Positions 43,270-54,415 are shown, numbered from the stretch's first letter. The stretch is DNA of 64,000 nt from Janthinobacterium sp. 344 (GCF_900112025.1 NZ_FOKL01000009.1:186001-250000); one strand, 5' to 3'. Numbers and translations are program-made. Notes: a model not told the origin generated them from the letters alone.

Positions 43270-46128
43270 ATGTTCAATTTCCAACGCTCCAGCATCAGCC
43301 AGAAACTGACCATGATCTCGGTGCTGTCGTCGGGCTGCGCGCTGCTGCTGGTGTTCGTGGCGTTCGCCCTGACGTCCGTGCTCAGCCACAAGGACGATGA
43401 AGGCAAGCAATTGCTGTCGCTGGCGGGCGTCATCGGCGCGGCGGGCGCGGCACCCTTGCTGGCGGGCAAACCTGTGCAGGCGGAGCAGGTGCTGGCCGCC
43501 CTGAGCGCGCGCGACGAGATTGCCCAGGCGGCCCTGTTCGACGCGGGCGGCCGCCTGCTGGCCCAGTACCGGGCGCCGCAACATGCGCAGGGGCTGGCGC
43601 CGTTGGCCGACCTGGAACCGGCCCTGCTGGCGGACCTGGCGACGGAAAGCCAGTCGCAAGCGACGGGCAGCACGCTGGCGCCCGCCATGCGGCTCTATCG
43701 TCCCATCTACTGGACCCAGGACAAGGTGCCCAAGTTCATCGGCGTCGTGCTGATCGAGGCGGACCTGAACCACATGTGGCGCGACATCGGCCGCCACGTG
43801 GGCGCCATCGGCGGCGCCACCTTGCTGTCCTTTCTCGTCGCCGTCTTCCTGGCGCGGCGCTTCAAGAGCGTGATCGCCGAGCCCATCACCAAGCTGATCG
43901 ATACCGCGCAAAAAGTCTCCAGCAGCCAGACCTACAGCCACCGCATCGCGCACCAGCGCAGCGACGAGCTGGGCGTGCTGATCGACAGTTTCAACGACAT
44001 GCTGGCGCAGATTGACAGCCGCGACAGCACCCTGGCCAATTACCGCGACCAGCTGGAACGCCAGGTGGGCGTGCGCACGGCGCAGCTGGAGAAGGCCAAG
44101 GATGCGGCCGAGGCGGCCAGCCAGGCGAAGAGCGCGTTTCTCGCCACCATGAGCCATGAAATCCGCACGCCCATGAATGGCGTGCTGGGCATGACGGAAT
44201 TGCTGCTGGCCAGCCCTTTGAGCCCGCAGCAGCGCCACTACACGAGCATGGTGCAGCGCTCGGGGCAGAACTTGCTGGTGATCATCAACGACATCCTCGA
44301 TTTCTCCAAGATCGAGGCGGGCAAGCTGAGCGTGGAATACATCCGCTTCAATTTCCGCGAATTGCTCGACGATATAGAGCACGTCTTCGCGCCACAGGCG
44401 GAAGCGAAGAATATCTGCCTGGAATTCGATATCGCCAACGACATTCCCATCGCCATCTGCGGCGACCCGAACCGCCTGCGCCAGATCATCGTCAATTTGC
44501 TGGGCAATGCCATCAAGTTCACGGAGACGGGCAAGGTGACGGTCAAGGTGGAAGTGTGCGGCGAGGATGCGCCCAGCGTGGGCTTGCGCTTCGAGGTGCA
44601 CGACACGGGCATCGGCGTCTCCAGCGAAGCGCAGAGCCGCATCTTCGAATCGTTCTCGCAGGCGGACGGCTCGACCACGCGCAAGCATGGCGGCACGGGC
44701 CTGGGCCTGACGATCTCGAAACAGCTGGTGGAGTTGATGGGCGGAACTATCGGCGTCGACAATGCTTTAACGCAAGGCTCCATCTTCTGGTTCGAAGTAA
44801 ATTTCGATAAGCGGAGGGTCGACAGCGACGACCCGTCCTTCAATCTGAAAACCACGCGAGGATTACGCGCCTTGATCGTCGATCACACCCCCGCCACGCG
44901 CGCCGTGCTGGAGCGGCAGCTGGCCAGCTGGCACATCGTCAGCGACAGCGCCGACACGGCAGGCGACTGCCTCGACCGCCTGCGCGCGGCCGCCCGGGCG
45001 GGCACGCCGTATGCCGTGGCCCTGCTCGACATGGAATTGCCGCGCACCAGCGGCCTGGCCCTGGCCGCCACCATCAAGAGCGACCCGCTGCTGGCCGACC
45101 TGAAACTGTTATTGCTGAGTACGGAACAGGGCGCGGCCGACCCGGTCCAGCGGCGCGAGGCGGGCGTGGCCTTCCAGCTGATCAAGCCGGCCCGCGAATG
45201 CGACCTGTTCGACTGCATCGTCACGCCGCCGCGCGCCAGCGAAGGCATGCGCATCCACCCGCCGCACGCGGCGCGCCAGGTGGGCCGGCGCCAGCGCCGC
45301 CGCGTGCTGCTGGCCGAAGACAATCCCGTCAACGTGGAAGTGGCGCTGGCCATGCTCGACAGCCTGGGCCTGGACGTGGTCTGCGCGCGCAATGGCGAAG
45401 AGGCGCTGCAGGCGGCGCAGGCCGAGGATTTCGACCTGATCCTGATGGATTGCCAGATGCCCGTGATGGATGGCTTTGCCGCCACGGCGGAAATCCGCCG
45501 CCACGAACAGCATTGCGGCCACGCGCGCGTGCTGCCCATCGTCGCCATCACGGCCAACGCGCTGCAGGGCGACCGCGAAGCGTGCCTGGCGGCCGGCATG
45601 GACGATTACCTGAGCAAGCCTTTTACGCAGCAAGACCTGGGCCATACCATCGCGCGCTGGATCACCCTGCCGCGCGCGGCCACCGTGCACCACAGCGAGC
45701 AGCAGGAAGTGGCCGCGAAACCGATGCCGGAGCAGCCTGCGCCTGCCCAGCAGGCGCCGCAGCAAGCACCCGGCCTACCGCTCAACCGCCAGGCGCTGGA
45801 AAACATCCGCGCCCTGTCCGGCACGGACGGCGATGCGCTGCTGGAACGCGTGATCCTCGCCTTCACGGGCGAAACGCCGCGCCAGCTGGCCGCCATGCGC
45901 GACGCCATCGCCGGCACCGATGCGGAAGCGCTGCGCAAGGTGGCGCACAGCCTGAAATCGGGCAGCGCCAACGTGGGCGCCGACGGCCTGGCGCAACTGT
46001 GCAAGGAGATGGAAAAACTCGGCCGCGCCGGCAGCACGGAAGGCGCCGCGCCCCTGCTGCAGGAAATGCAGCAGGCGTTCCTGGCGGTGCGCGAATCGCT
46101 GAGCGCCATCCTCGTGAAGGAACACTGA
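43270..46128 (+). CDS. Hybrid sensor histidine kinase with two receivers and an Hpt domain
   Basis: A 952-residue BarA/GacS-like kinase. TM1 is near residues 13-35; a periplasmic domain runs to about 170, then TM2 and a HAMP linker. HisKA has [18 protein letters not shown] (about H296). The HATPase has the N-box [16 protein letters not shown] and the G-boxes [13 protein letters not shown] and [14 protein letters not shown]. Receiver 1 (about 535-655) has [11 protein letters not shown]. Receiver 2 (about 675-800) has [11 protein letters not shown] and the acceptor in [11 protein letters not shown] (about D725). The C-terminal Hpt has [14 protein letters not shown] (about H892). It forms an operon with the REC-PAS-GGDEF-EAL gene 1 nt downstream, its likely partner. 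The signal is unknown. Confidence 0.95.
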   Translation: MFNFQRSSISQKLTMISVLSSGCALLLVFVAFALTSVLSHKDDEGKQLLSLAGVIGAAGAAPLLAGKPVQAEQVLAALSARDEIAQAALFDAGGRLLAQYRAPQHAQGLAPLADLEPALLADLATESQSQATGSTLAPAMRLYRPIYWTQDKVPKFIGVVLIEADLNHMWRDIGRHVGAIGGATLLSFLVAVFLARRFKSVIAEPITKLIDTAQKVSSSQTYSHRIAHQRSDELGVLIDSFNDMLAQIDSRDSTLANYRDQLERQVGVRTAQLEKAKDAAEAASQAKSAFLATMSHEIRTPMNGVLGMTELLLASPLSPQQRHYTSMVQRSGQNLLVIINDILDFSKIEAGKLSVEYIRFNFRELLDDIEHVFAPQAEAKNICLEFDIANDIPIAICGDPNRLRQIIVNLLGNAIKFTETGKVTVKVEVCGEDAPSVGLRFEVHDTGIGVSSEAQSRIFESFSQADGSTTRKHGGTGLGLTISKQLVELMGGTIGVDNALTQGSIFWFEVNFDKRRVDSDDPSFNLKTTRGLRALIVDHTPATRAVLERQLASWHIVSDSADTAGDCLDRLRAAARAGTPYAVALLDMELPRTSGLALAATIKSDPLLADLKLLLLSTEQGAADPVQRREAGVAFQLIKPARECDLFDCIVTPPRASEGMRIHPPHAARQVGRRQRRRVLLAEDNPVNVEVALAMLDSLGLDVVCARNGEEALQAAQAEDFDLILMDCQMPVMDGFAATAEIRRHEQHCGHARVLPIVAITANALQGDREACLAAGMDDYLSKPFTQQDLGHTIARWITLPRAATVHHSEQQEVAAKPMPEQPAPAQQAPQQAPGLPLNRQALENIRALSGTDGDALLERVILAFTGETPRQLAAMRDAIAGTDAEALRKVAHSLKSGSANVGADGLAQLCKEMEKLGRAGSTEGAAPLLQEMQQAFLAVRESLSAILVKEH

Positions 46129-46129
46129 C

Positions 46130-48289
46130 ATGACAGCGCCCCTCCCTCCCCCACGCGGCCTGGTGCTGGTGGCCGACGACGATCCCGTGATGCGCCTGCT
46201 GATGCGGCAGATGCTCACGCAGGTGGGCCTGGACGTGATCGAGGCCGAGGATGGCGTGCAGGCGCTGGCCAGCTACAAGCACAGCGGCCCGGACCTGGTC
46301 ATGCTCGACGTCGACATGCCGGCCCTGGACGGCTTTGCCGTGTGCCGCGAAATCCGCCACCAGGAAGTCGGCGGCACCGTGCCCATCATCATGGTCACGG
46401 GCGGCGACGAACTGGAAGCCGTCACGCGCGCGTACGAGGTGGGCGCCACCGATTTCATTTCCAAGCCCATCAACTGGCCCATCCTCGGACACCGCGTGCT
46501 GTACGTGCTGCGCGCCAGCGACGCCATCGCCCGCCTGCGCATCGCCGACGCACACAACCGCGCCGTGCTGGCCGCCATTCCCGACACCTTCTTCCGCCTC
46601 AACCGCGACGGCTTTTATCTCGACTACGAACAGGGCCACGACGCCAGCGCCGGCTTTTCCATCGACAATTGCGTGGGCAGCCACATCCGCGACGTGCTGC
46701 CGCCCGAGATCGCCGCGCGCCTGCTGGACCAGGCGCACGCCGTGCTCGCCACGCAGCACATCGGCTCGGTCGACTACACGCTGACGCATGCCGACAGCAC
46801 GCGCCACTTCGAGGCGCGGCTGGTGGCGACGGGGGCCGACGAGGTGCTGGGCCTGGTGCGCGACATCAGCGAGCGCAAGCGCACGGAAGAACAGATCCGC
46901 CGCCTCGCCTACTGCGACAGCCTGACGGGCATCCCGAACCGGCAAGCGTTCCTGGAAACCCTGGAGCGCGAGCTGGTGCGCTCGAAGGAACACGACAAGA
47001 AGTTCGCCGTGCTGTTCATGGACCTCGACGCCTTCAAGCGCATCAACGACACCCTGGGCCACGACGTGGGCGACCACCTGCTCAAGGTGGTGTCCGAGCG
47101 CCTGCGCGAAACCATCCGCCCCAGCGACCTGGTGCTGCGCGCCGGGCACGAGTTTGAACCCACCTCCGGCGGCAGCAACCTGGCGCGCCTGGGCGGCGAT
47201 GAATTCACGATCCTGATCCCCGACCTGGAGCGGGTGGAGGACGCGCTGAACGTGGCGCACCGGGTCAAGGAAGCCATGCGCCGGCCGTTCATGATCGAGG
47301 CGCACGAGATTTTCGTCACGGCCAGCATCGGCATCTCGCTGTACCCGGAAGATGGCGAGGATTGCAATTCGCTGTTGAAATATGCGGACACTGCCATGTA
47401 CCACGCGAAGAACTGCGGCAAGAACAACGCCAAGCTGTACAGCTCTTCGCTGACGATGGAAATCATGAGCCACGTCAAAATGGAAGTGGGCTTGCGGAAA
47501 GCCTTGCAAAACAATGAGCTGTATCTGCTGTACCAGCCGCAGATCGACGTGCCCAGCACGCAGATCGTCGGCGTGGAAGCGCTGGTGCGCTGGCGCCATC
47601 CCGAGCGGGGCATCATTTCGCCCACGGAATTCATCCCGCTGGCCGAAGAGACGGGACTCATCGTGCCGATCGGCGAATGGGTGCTGCGCACGGCCTGCAA
47701 CCAGGCCAAGGCGTGGCAAAGCGATGGCGGGCGGGCCATCCGCATGGCCGTGAACCTGTCGGCCAAGCAATTCAAGGATGAAAACCTGATGCAGATCGTG
47801 CTCTCGGCGCTGGCCGACACGGGCCTCGATGCGCGCCTGCTGGAGCTGGAGTTGACGGAGGGCACCCTGATGGACGACGCGCGCGCCACCATGGTGACGT
47901 TGGAGCAATTGCGCGGCATCGGCGTCTACCTGTCCATCGACGACTTCGGCACGGGATACTCATCGATGAATTATTTAAAGCGCTTCGACGTGCGGGCCTT
48001 GAAAATCGACAAGAGCTTTATCGCCGGCTTGCCGCAGGATGCGGAAAACGCGGCCATCACGCGCGCCATCATCGCCATGGCGCATGGGCTGAAGATGGTG
48101 GTGGTGGCCGAGGGCGTGGAAACGGACGAGCAGTTGCTGATGCTGGAAGAATACGGCTGCGACATGGTCCAGGGATACTTCTTGGGCCACCCGTCGCCGC
48201 ACGACACGATCACGGCCATGCTCGTCAAACAGGCGGGCCAAGTGGCCAGCCTGGAAGCTAGAGCACTTCGAAGGCAAGGATTTGCGTGA
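46130..48289 (+). CDS. Response regulator with PAS, GGDEF and EAL domains
   Basis: A 719-residue output protein. The receiver (1-125) has [16 protein letters not shown] and the acceptor in [14 protein letters not shown] spans about 140-250. GGDEF has an intact signature ([11 protein letters not shown], about residue 357) and an insertion before it ([11 protein letters not shown]). EAL has [11 protein letters not shown] (about 482) and [12 protein letters not shown]. It is encoded 1 nt after the hybrid kinase, so phosphotransfer from its Hpt domain to this receiver is likely. It probably tunes c-di-GMP up or down. The 3' end overlaps the convergent lipoprotein gene by 32 nt. Confidence 0.95.
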   Translation: MTAPLPPPRGLVLVADDDPVMRLLMRQMLTQVGLDVIEAEDGVQALASYKHSGPDLVMLDVDMPALDGFAVCREIRHQEVGGTVPIIMVTGGDELEAVTRAYEVGATDFISKPINWPILGHRVLYVLRASDAIARLRIADAHNRAVLAAIPDTFFRLNRDGFYLDYEQGHDASAGFSIDNCVGSHIRDVLPPEIAARLLDQAHAVLATQHIGSVDYTLTHADSTRHFEARLVATGADEVLGLVRDISERKRTEEQIRRLAYCDSLTGIPNRQAFLETLERELVRSKEHDKKFAVLFMDLDAFKRINDTLGHDVGDHLLKVVSERLRETIRPSDLVLRAGHEFEPTSGGSNLARLGGDEFTILIPDLERVEDALNVAHRVKEAMRRPFMIEAHEIFVTASIGISLYPEDGEDCNSLLKYADTAMYHAKNCGKNNAKLYSSSLTMEIMSHVKMEVGLRKALQNNELYLLYQPQIDVPSTQIVGVEALVRWRHPERGIISPTEFIPLAEETGLIVPIGEWVLRTACNQAKAWQSDGGRAIRMAVNLSAKQFKDENLMQIVLSALADTGLDARLLELELTEGTLMDDARATMVTLEQLRGIGVYLSIDDFGTGYSSMNYLKRFDVRALKIDKSFIAGLPQDAENAAITRAIIAMAHGLKMVVVAEGVETDEQLLMLEEYGCDMVQGYFLGHPSPHDTITAMLVKQAGQVASLEARALRRQGFA

Positions 48290-49391
48290 CTTGCTGTGCG
48301 TTGAAATTATCGTCGGAAATCATCACCAGGCTGCGGCGGCCATTCGCCAGGCGCGGGCCCCAGCTGATGCCTTCGATATTGTCGACCCTGGCCAGGCCGA
48401 TCCTTTCCAGGTCCAGCAGCAGGCGCTTGCGCGCCGGCACGTAGGCCGCGCCCGCCAGCGCCGGGATGGACGCGATATCCGTAGCGCCCTGCGTCTCCAT
48501 CTCGTACACGCGCACGTGATTCGTGTAGATGCCGTCCGCGTTTTCCACGCCGGCGCGCTCCACCACCAGCACCTGATGGTCGTTGACGGCAAGGATTTCC
48601 GACACGCCATTGTCCGCCTCGCGCCCCGGGGCGGGCCGCGAGGCCACCGCGTCAAGCGGATAGGCATACTGGCCCAGCACGGTGCCGGCGCGGTCCAGGC
48701 GCGTGATGCGCACCACGGAGCCGTGCTCGGGCGTAGCCAGCGGGCCATCCTGGTACAGGGCCGCTTCCATGCCCAGCCACAGGCTCTTGCCGTCCGACGC
48801 GAAGGACAAGCCTTCAAAACTCATGTTGTTGCGCGAGCCGATTTCCGCCTGCGACACCTTGAACATGGCGGGCGTCGGCAAGGTCGCGAGATATTTTCCA
48901 TCGCGGTCGGCATGGCGCACGAACGGGTGCAAGCCCACCTTGCGGTTGCCTTCGCTGCCATACCACAGGCTGCCATCCTGCGGATCGACGCGGATGGTCT
49001 CGATGTCGGCCACCTGGTCGCCCCGCTCCAGTTTTGCATGGGCCAGGTTCGGATAGCGGCTGCCATCAGGCTGGGTGAAGAAATGCACGCTGTTCAGGGT
49101 CACGCCGGAGAATGCAGCGCTGTCATAGCTGAGCGTGGCGCGGTAGAAGCGGGCCGGATTGATTTCCGAGCGGTCATCGCTTTCCATCACCCAGCTATGG
49201 CTGGCCGCATCGTAGTCGATGCCGGACAAGCCGCCCACCGTGGTGCCCTCGAACGCGTATTTGAGCGCGATGCGCTGTTCGCCGATCAGGCGCAGGCCGG
49301 CAATCGACTCCTCGCGGGGGATGCTGGCGCAGGCGGAGAGAAGAACAGCGGCGGACGCCAGGGCAAGCGCGGTGCGGAACAATGGAGACAT
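48258..49391 (-). CDS. Esterase-like phytase-family lipoprotein
   Basis: A 377-residue protein with a lipobox ([10 protein letters not shown]; Cys at about residue 19). It is a beta-propeller-like domain of the esterase-like phytase family: [60 protein letters not shown] and [18 protein letters not shown]. Family members include putative 3-phytases and carboxylic esterases; the activity is unproven. ATG 49391 has a poor ribosome site, but the upstream frame is not credible. It is convergent with the EAL gene, with 32 nt of shared coding sequence. Confidence 0.85.
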   Translation of the reverse strand: MSPLFRTALALASAAVLLSACASIPREESIAGLRLIGEQRIALKYAFEGTTVGGLSGIDYDAASHSWVMESDDRSEINPARFYRATLSYDSAAFSGVTLNSVHFFTQPDGSRYPNLAHAKLERGDQVADIETIRVDPQDGSLWYGSEGNRKVGLHPFVRHADRDGKYLATLPTPAMFKVSQAEIGSRNNMSFEGLSFASDGKSLWLGMEAALYQDGPLATPEHGSVVRITRLDRAGTVLGQYAYPLDAVASRPAPGREADNGVSEILAVNDHQVLVVERAGVENADGIYTNHVRVYEMETQGATDIASIPALAGAAYVPARKRLLLDLERIGLARVDNIEGISWGPRLANGRRSLVMISDDNFNAQQVTQILAFEVL

Positions 49392-49424
49392 GATCGGTAT
49401 CAAATAAGTCGGGAAGAAAATTCC

Positions 49425-49451
49425 GGGGTCAGACCCGCCGGGTCTGACCCC
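49425..49451. repeat. REP-like palindrome, copy 2
   Basis: GGGGTCAGACCC (49425-49436), GCC, GGGTCTGACCCC (49440-49451): perfect arms, 34 nt upstream of the phytase-family start and 29 nt downstream of the CoA-transferase stop, both on the minus strand. Same family as 43004 and 54416. Confidence 0.9.
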
Positions 49452-49479
49452 AGCTTTAGTTCTGTGGGTTAAGAGCGGA

Positions 49480-50697
49480 TTACACCACGCCACCGGCCTT
49501 GAGCCGCGCGATGGCGGCCGCATCATAGCCCAGCGATGCCAGCACCTCGTCGTTGTGCTGGCCCAGCGTCGGCCCCAGCCACTGCGTCTTGCCCGGCGTG
49601 GCCGATAGTTTCGGGCTGATGGCGGGTAATTTGACGGGCGTGCCATCGGCGAAATGGTGCTGTTCGAACATCTCGCGGGCAAGGAATTGCGGATCGACCA
49701 GCATGTCGCGCACGGAATAAATTTTTCCGGCGGGCACGTCGGCCGCCTTCAGCACGGCCAGCGCGCTATCGATGGTGTGCGTGGCGCACCAGGCGCCGAT
49801 GGCGTCGTCGATCTCCTGCGTGCGCGCCACCCTGCCGTCGTTGCGCGCCAGCTGCGGGTCGCCCGCCATGTCGATGCGGCCCATGGCCAGCATCAGGCGC
49901 TTGAAGATGGCGTCGCCATTGCCGGCGATGACGATGTTTTCGCCATCGCCCGTCGTGTAGGTATTCGAGGGCACGATGCCGGGCAGCGAGCCGCCCGTGC
50001 GCTCGCGCACCACGCCCGCCTGGTCGTACTCGGGCACCAGCGACTCCATCAGGTTGAACACGGATTCGTACAGGGCCACGTCGACCATCTGCCCTTCCCC
50101 GTGCTCGCGCCCACCCGTCACATCGCGGTGGCGCAGCGCCATCATGGCGCCGATCACGCCGTGCAGGGCCGCCACCGAGTCGCCGATCGACACGCCCACG
50201 CGCACGGGCGGGCGGTCGGCAAAGCCGGACACGTAGCGCAAGCCGCCCATCGATTCGCCGATGGCGCCGAAACCGGGCAAATCCTTCATCGGCCCCGTCT
50301 GGCCAAAGCCGGACAGGCGCACCATGATGAGCGAAGGCTTGTCCTTCTTCAGTTGTTCGTAGCCCAGGTCCCACTTTTCCAGCACGCCGGGACGGTAATT
50401 CTCGATGATGATGTCCGCTTCCAGCGCCAGCTGGCGGGCGATGGCGCGGCCCTCGGGCGCCTTCAGGTTCAAGGTCAGACTTTTCTTGTTGCGCGCCTGC
50501 ACCGACCACCACAGCGAGGTGCCATCCTTCAGCACGCGCCAAGTACGGATGGGGTCGCCACCGTCGGGCGACTCGATCTTGATCACGTCGGCGCCGAACT
50601 CGGCCAGCATGCGGGCGCAGAACGGCCCCGCGATCAGGGTGCCCAGTTCCAGGACTTTGATGCCCGCCAAAGGACCAGCCGACGTTTTTTCTTGCAT
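49480..50697 (-). CDS. CaiB/BaiF-family CoA-transferase (type III)
   Basis: A 405-residue protein. Class III CoA-transferases swap CoA between carboxylic acids through an aspartyl-CoA intermediate. Characteristic motifs are LAGIKVLELGTLIAGPFCAR near the N-terminus, FGADVIKIESPDGGDPIRTW, NRKSLTLNLK-type NKKSLTLNLKAPEGR, and GFGQTGPMKDLPGFGAIGES. The catalytic Asp is expected near residues 165-175 (SIGDSVAALHGVIGAM). The start lies 3 nt after the recR stop, an unusual operon partner. The acyl substrate is unknown. Confidence 0.9.
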   Translation of the reverse strand: MQEKTSAGPLAGIKVLELGTLIAGPFCARMLAEFGADVIKIESPDGGDPIRTWRVLKDGTSLWWSVQARNKKSLTLNLKAPEGRAIARQLALEADIIIENYRPGVLEKWDLGYEQLKKDKPSLIMVRLSGFGQTGPMKDLPGFGAIGESMGGLRYVSGFADRPPVRVGVSIGDSVAALHGVIGAMMALRHRDVTGGREHGEGQMVDVALYESVFNLMESLVPEYDQAGVVRERTGGSLPGIVPSNTYTTGDGENIVIAGNGDAIFKRLMLAMGRIDMAGDPQLARNDGRVARTQEIDDAIGAWCATHTIDSALAVLKAADVPAGKIYSVRDMLVDPQFLAREMFEQHHFADGTPVKLPAISPKLSATPGKTQWLGPTLGQHNDEVLASLGYDAAAIARLKAGGVV

Positions 50698-50700
50698 GAT

Positions 50701-51291
50701 TTAAGTTGCCCTGCGGTCGAGCATCGCGCGGGCGATGGTGCCCGCATCGACGTATTCCAGTTCGCCCCCCACGGGCACGCCGCGGGCCAGGCGGCTCACG
50801 CGCAAGCCCCGCGCCTTCAGCATTTCGCTGATGTAGTGGGCCGTCGCTTCGCCTTCATTCGTGAAATTGGTGGCCAGCACCACTTCACCGACCACGCCAT
50901 CGTTGGCGCGGTTCAGCAATTTTTCGAGGTGGATATCTTTCGGGCCGATGCCGTCCAGCGGAGAGAGCCGTCCCATGAGGACAAAATACAGGCCCTTGTA
51001 GGTGAGCGTCTGCTCGATCATCAGCTGGTCGGCGGGCGTTTCCACCACGCATAGCAAGCGCTTGTCGCGCTCGTCATCGAGACAGGTCTCGCACACTTCA
51101 TGTTCGGTAAAGGTGTTGCACAGGCCGCAGTGATGCACGGCATCGACGGCCTGGAACAGGGCGCGCGACAGCATGGCCGCGCCTTCCCTATCGTGCTGCA
51201 ACAAATGAAACGCCATCCGCTGCGCCGACTTGGGGCCGACGCCAGGCAGGCGCCGCAGCGCCTCGGTCAAGAATTCAAGCGACTTGGACAT
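50701..51291 (-). CDS. recR: Recombination protein RecR
   Basis: A 196-residue protein that, with RecF and RecO, loads RecA at gaps. An N-terminal helix-hairpin-helix ([20 protein letters not shown]) is followed by a C4 zinc finger ([16 protein letters not shown]) and a Toprim domain ([37 protein letters not shown]). The length is normal. It lies downstream of ybaB with a 47-nt gap; the CoA-transferase follows 3 nt later. Confidence 0.97.
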   Translation of the reverse strand: MSKSLEFLTEALRRLPGVGPKSAQRMAFHLLQHDREGAAMLSRALFQAVDAVHHCGLCNTFTEHEVCETCLDDERDKRLLCVVETPADQLMIEQTLTYKGLYFVLMGRLSPLDGIGPKDIHLEKLLNRANDGVVGEVVLATNFTNEGEATAHYISEMLKARGLRVSRLARGVPVGGELEYVDAGTIARAMLDRRAT

Positions 51292-51338
51292 GGATCAACC
51301 CTGTCCCGTGCCATCGATCGGGCGCATGCGGCTGTGCA

Positions 51339-51665
51339 TCAGAATGGCATTTTGAAGCCAGCTGGCAAGTTCATGCCGCCGGTCAAGCCTGCCATTTTTT
51401 CCGCGGACGTCGCTTCCGCCTTGCGCACGGCGTCGTTGAAGGCGGCGGCCACCAGGTCTTCCAGCATGTCCTTGTCGTCGGCCAGCAAGGACGGGTCGAT
51501 GGAAACGCGCTTGACGTCGTTCTTGCAGGTCATGACGATTTTCACGAGGCCGGCGCCGGACTGGCCTTCCACTTCCACCAGCGCCAGTTGTTCCTGGGCC
51601 TTTTTCATGTTGTCTTGCATTGCTTGCGCCTGCTTCATCAGGCCAGCCAGTTGATTTTTCATCAT
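51339..51665 (-). CDS. YbaB/EbfC-family nucleoid-associated protein
   Basis: A 108-residue dimeric DNA-binding protein. The characteristic N-terminus is [20 protein letters not shown], with the core [20 protein letters not shown] and [19 protein letters not shown] lies 8 nt upstream of the first of two ATGs. The dnaX-ybaB-recR order is the usual bacterial arrangement. Confidence 0.96.
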   Translation of the reverse strand: MMKNQLAGLMKQAQAMQDNMKKAQEQLALVEVEGQSGAGLVKIVMTCKNDVKRVSIDPSLLADDKDMLEDLVAAAFNDAVRKAEATSAEKMAGLTGGMNLPAGFKMPF

Positions 51666-51705
51666 AAGAATGCTCCGTTAATTCAGTTTGTGAGTGTGTT
51701 AATCA

Positions 51706-54027
51706 TCAATGCAGGGTCGGCGCGGCGGAGCCGGCCGGTGCAGGGGTAATCGTTCCCGGCACGACAAAAGCGTCGAATGCCCGCTTCATGTCGAGCACGA
51801 AGGGATCGCTGGCGATGGTTTCTTCGGCCGCAAGCTGGCACGCCTCGCGGTGCGCCTGCGCTTCCGCGCTGGCCGTGTACCAGACGGCGCCCAGTTCCGT
51901 GTCGACATTCACCTTGCGGCCGAAGCGTTCGCTCAGGGCGGCGGCCAGTTTTTCCACGTTGGCGGGACTGCGCCACGTGTCGATGGGCACGCGCAGGCGG
52001 AACGTGGTGCTGTGGCCGTCATGCAGACATTCGATCAGCTCGGCCTGCACGGCCAGCTGCTGGGCCACGCCGCGCAAGGGCAGCACGGCGGCCACGGCGG
52101 GCCAGTTGCCGTCCCAGTCCAGGCCGGGCACGGGCGTGATCACGTACGGCCCGCTGGGTGCGGCTTGCTTGGCGGCACGCTGCGGCATGATGACGGCGGG
52201 CTGCTCGGCGGGCCCGCTGGCGGGCGCCGAGACGGCGACGGAGGCGCTGTCGTCGGAAAATTCCGTGACCCAGGGCGGCAGGTCGTCGTCGGCTGGCGCT
52301 TGCTGCGGCGGCGCCTGGCGGACCGGCTGGGCCGGCGCCGCTGCGGGAGCGTCCATGACGGCGACAGGGGGCGCATCGTCCCACGGCGCCGGTGCTTTGG
52401 CGGCGGCGGGCGCTGCTGGCGGAGCGGCCTGAACGGGCGCGGCCGGCGCCGCCGCGGCGACAGGTTCCGCCGCCGGCGCAGGGGCGGCGGCCGGCTTCGG
52501 CGCGGAGGACGGCGCCGACGGCGCACTGCCAGGACGGCCTTTCGAGGCGGCGCGGGCCGCTTCCAGCGCCGCATTGATGGCGGCGCGCGCGGAACTGATG
52601 GGGGCGCCCGATGCTGCCGGGGCAGCCGCAGCCGCGGGAACCGGCGCGGCGGGCGGCGGCGCCGCTGGCGCCGGGGCTGTCACAGGTGCGGGTGCCGGTG
52701 CCGGCGCGGCCGCGCGCGGCGGCGGCGCTTCGCTGCGGGCCATGCTGGCGGCCGCGGCGGCCACCACGGCAGGCGGGGTCACGGCGGCATGGCTGGCCAC
52801 GCTGTTTGTCGCGGCGCGGGCGGCCGGTGCGGAGGCGCCAGCGGCGGCGCGCGCGGCGGCGACAGCGGCGGGACGGTTGCCAGGCGCAGCCGCCGGTGCC
52901 GCGGCCGGCACGCCGTCGGCGCCGCCTATGCCGGGCCGAAAGGCCAGCATGCGCAGCAAGGTCATGGTAAAGCCCGCGTATTCGTCGGGCGCCAGGCCCA
53001 GTTCATTGCGGCCATGCACGGCGATCTGATAAAACAGCTGCACTTCTTCCGCGTCGAACGCGCCGGCCAAACGCACGATGTCCGCATATTCGGGCAAGTC
53101 CTGCGGCAAGGCGGCCGGCACGGTTTGCGCCAGCGCAATGCGGTGCAGCAAGGTGCCCAAGTCTTGCAGGGCGCCGTTGTAGGACAGGCTGCGCGAGGCC
53201 ATCTCGTCGGCCACGGCCAGCAGATCGGCGCCATCCTGCTGCGCCAGCGCGTCGAGCAGGCGCACCAGGTAGGACTGATCGAGCGCGCCCAGCATGCCTT
53301 GCACGGCGTCGAGCGTGACTTCGCCGGCCGCGTACGCGATGGCCTGGTCCGTCAGCGACAGCGCATCGCGCATGGAGCCGTGGGCGCCCTGGGCCAGCAG
53401 GCGCAAGGCCGGCTGTTCGAAGGCGATGCCCTCCTGCCCCAGGATATTGTCCAAATGGCTGATGATGTGGCCGGGCGGCATCTGCTTGAGGTTGAACTGC
53501 AGGCAGCGCGACAGCACGGTGACGGGAATCTTTTGCGGGTCCGTCGTGGCCAGGATGAACTTGACGTGCTCGGGCGGCTCTTCCAGCGTTTTCAGCATGG
53601 CATTGAACGCGTGGTTCGTCAGCATGTGCACCTCATCGATCATGTAGACCTTGAAGCGCGCATTGCTTGGCGCGTAGACCGCCTGTTCCAGCAGTTGCGC
53701 CATTTCATCGACGCCGCGGTTCGACGCCGCATCCATCTCTATATAGTCGACAAAGCGTCCCGCATCGATGGCCGTGCACGCTTCGCACTGGCCGCACGGC
53801 TGCGCCGTGATGCCGCCCGTGCCGTCAAGGCCGATGCAATTGAGCGATTTGGCCAGGATGCGCGACAGGGTCGTCTTGCCGACGCCGCGCGTGCCCGTGA
53901 ACAGGTAGGCGTGATGCAATCGGCCGCTGTGCAAGGCATGCGTGAGCGCGCGCACGACGTGCTCCTGGCCGACGAGCGTCTCGAAATTCTTGGGGCGGTA
54001 TTTACGGGCGAGGACTTGATAGGACAT
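51706..54027 (-). CDS. dnaX: DNA polymerase III subunits gamma/tau
   Basis: A 773-residue clamp-loader ATPase. The P-loop is TGTRGVGKTTLSRILAKS (about 43-60), followed by a zinc module (CGQCEACTAI with an earlier C), Walker B (KVYMIDEVHMLTNHAF) and sensor motifs (FILATTDPQKIPVTVLSR). Residues from about 375 to 610 are a long Ala/Pro-rich linker; the C-terminal 150 residues form the tau-specific part that binds the polymerase. No obvious programmed frameshift heptamer is seen, so a separate gamma form is not supported. It lies between ybaB and ffs. The ribosome site is weak. Confidence 0.95.
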   Translation of the reverse strand: MSYQVLARKYRPKNFETLVGQEHVVRALTHALHSGRLHHAYLFTGTRGVGKTTLSRILAKSLNCIGLDGTGGITAQPCGQCEACTAIDAGRFVDYIEMDAASNRGVDEMAQLLEQAVYAPSNARFKVYMIDEVHMLTNHAFNAMLKTLEEPPEHVKFILATTDPQKIPVTVLSRCLQFNLKQMPPGHIISHLDNILGQEGIAFEQPALRLLAQGAHGSMRDALSLTDQAIAYAAGEVTLDAVQGMLGALDQSYLVRLLDALAQQDGADLLAVADEMASRSLSYNGALQDLGTLLHRIALAQTVPAALPQDLPEYADIVRLAGAFDAEEVQLFYQIAVHGRNELGLAPDEYAGFTMTLLRMLAFRPGIGGADGVPAAAPAAAPGNRPAAVAAARAAAGASAPAARAATNSVASHAAVTPPAVVAAAAASMARSEAPPPRAAAPAPAPAPVTAPAPAAPPPAAPVPAAAAAPAASGAPISSARAAINAALEAARAASKGRPGSAPSAPSSAPKPAAAPAPAAEPVAAAAPAAPVQAAPPAAPAAAKAPAPWDDAPPVAVMDAPAAAPAQPVRQAPPQQAPADDDLPPWVTEFSDDSASVAVSAPASGPAEQPAVIMPQRAAKQAAPSGPYVITPVPGLDWDGNWPAVAAVLPLRGVAQQLAVQAELIECLHDGHSTTFRLRVPIDTWRSPANVEKLAAALSERFGRKVNVDTELGAVWYTASAEAQAHREACQLAAEETIASDPFVLDMKRAFDAFVVPGTITPAPAGSAAPTLH

Positions 54028-54212
54028 GCTGAGATTTTACCATGCGATTTTGCGGGTGATCCTGCGCGGCGGGCGCAAGCCTCATGGCCGGGCCATTCCA
54101 ATATGGCAAACGCGGCAAAGCAGCAATTGTATAACATGGCCAGGTGGAAATATGGAAAACACGGCAAGCCCGGCAATGCTGCGGCGTCACAAAAAAATGG
54201 CGCCGTAAAAGC

Positions 54213-54235
54213 AAAAAAGCTGCCCATGGCAGCTT
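54213..54235 (-). terminator. Terminator after ffs
   Basis: AAGCTGCC (54217-54224), CAT, GGCAGCTT (54228-54235); on the minus strand the stem runs into TTTTTTGC. It is 34 nt past the SRP RNA 3' end. Confidence 0.85.
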
Positions 54236-54268
54236 GATTGTTGATCCTGATAAAACATTCCCGAAGGA

Positions 54269-54364
54269 GGCGAGCCTGATCTGCGGCACTCATGGTTAAT
54301 AGCCGTGGCTGCTTCGTTCCCGACCTGACCAGGTTAGCCATGCCACGATGCGCAGGGGCCCGCC
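54269..54364 (-). ncRNA. ffs: Signal recognition particle 4.5S RNA
   Basis: A small bacterial SRP RNA of about 96 nt. The closing helix pairs GGCGGGCC (5', 54364) with GGCTCGCC (3', 54269). The apical loop region reads CTGGTCAGGTCGGGAACGAA then GCAGCC, the conserved Ffh-binding core with its tetraloop. It has its own promoter and terminator and lies upstream of dnaX, the common location. Confidence 0.93.
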
Positions 54365-54371
54365 GGGGACA

Positions 54372-54400
54372 ATTATAACCGACTTGGCGCGGATTGGGAA
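54372..54400 (-). promoter_or_regulatory. Promoter of ffs
   Basis: On the minus strand TATAAT (54377-54372) lies 7 nt before the SRP RNA 5' end. The -35 (TTCCCA, 17 nt upstream) is weak. Confidence 0.65.
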
Positions 54401-54415
54401 AGCAAGCTGAAATCC

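Noticed and set aside
51709-54237. Plus-strand frame of 842 codons opposite dnaX
   Set aside because: Gly/Arg-rich shadow caused by the Ala/Pro linker of dnaX.
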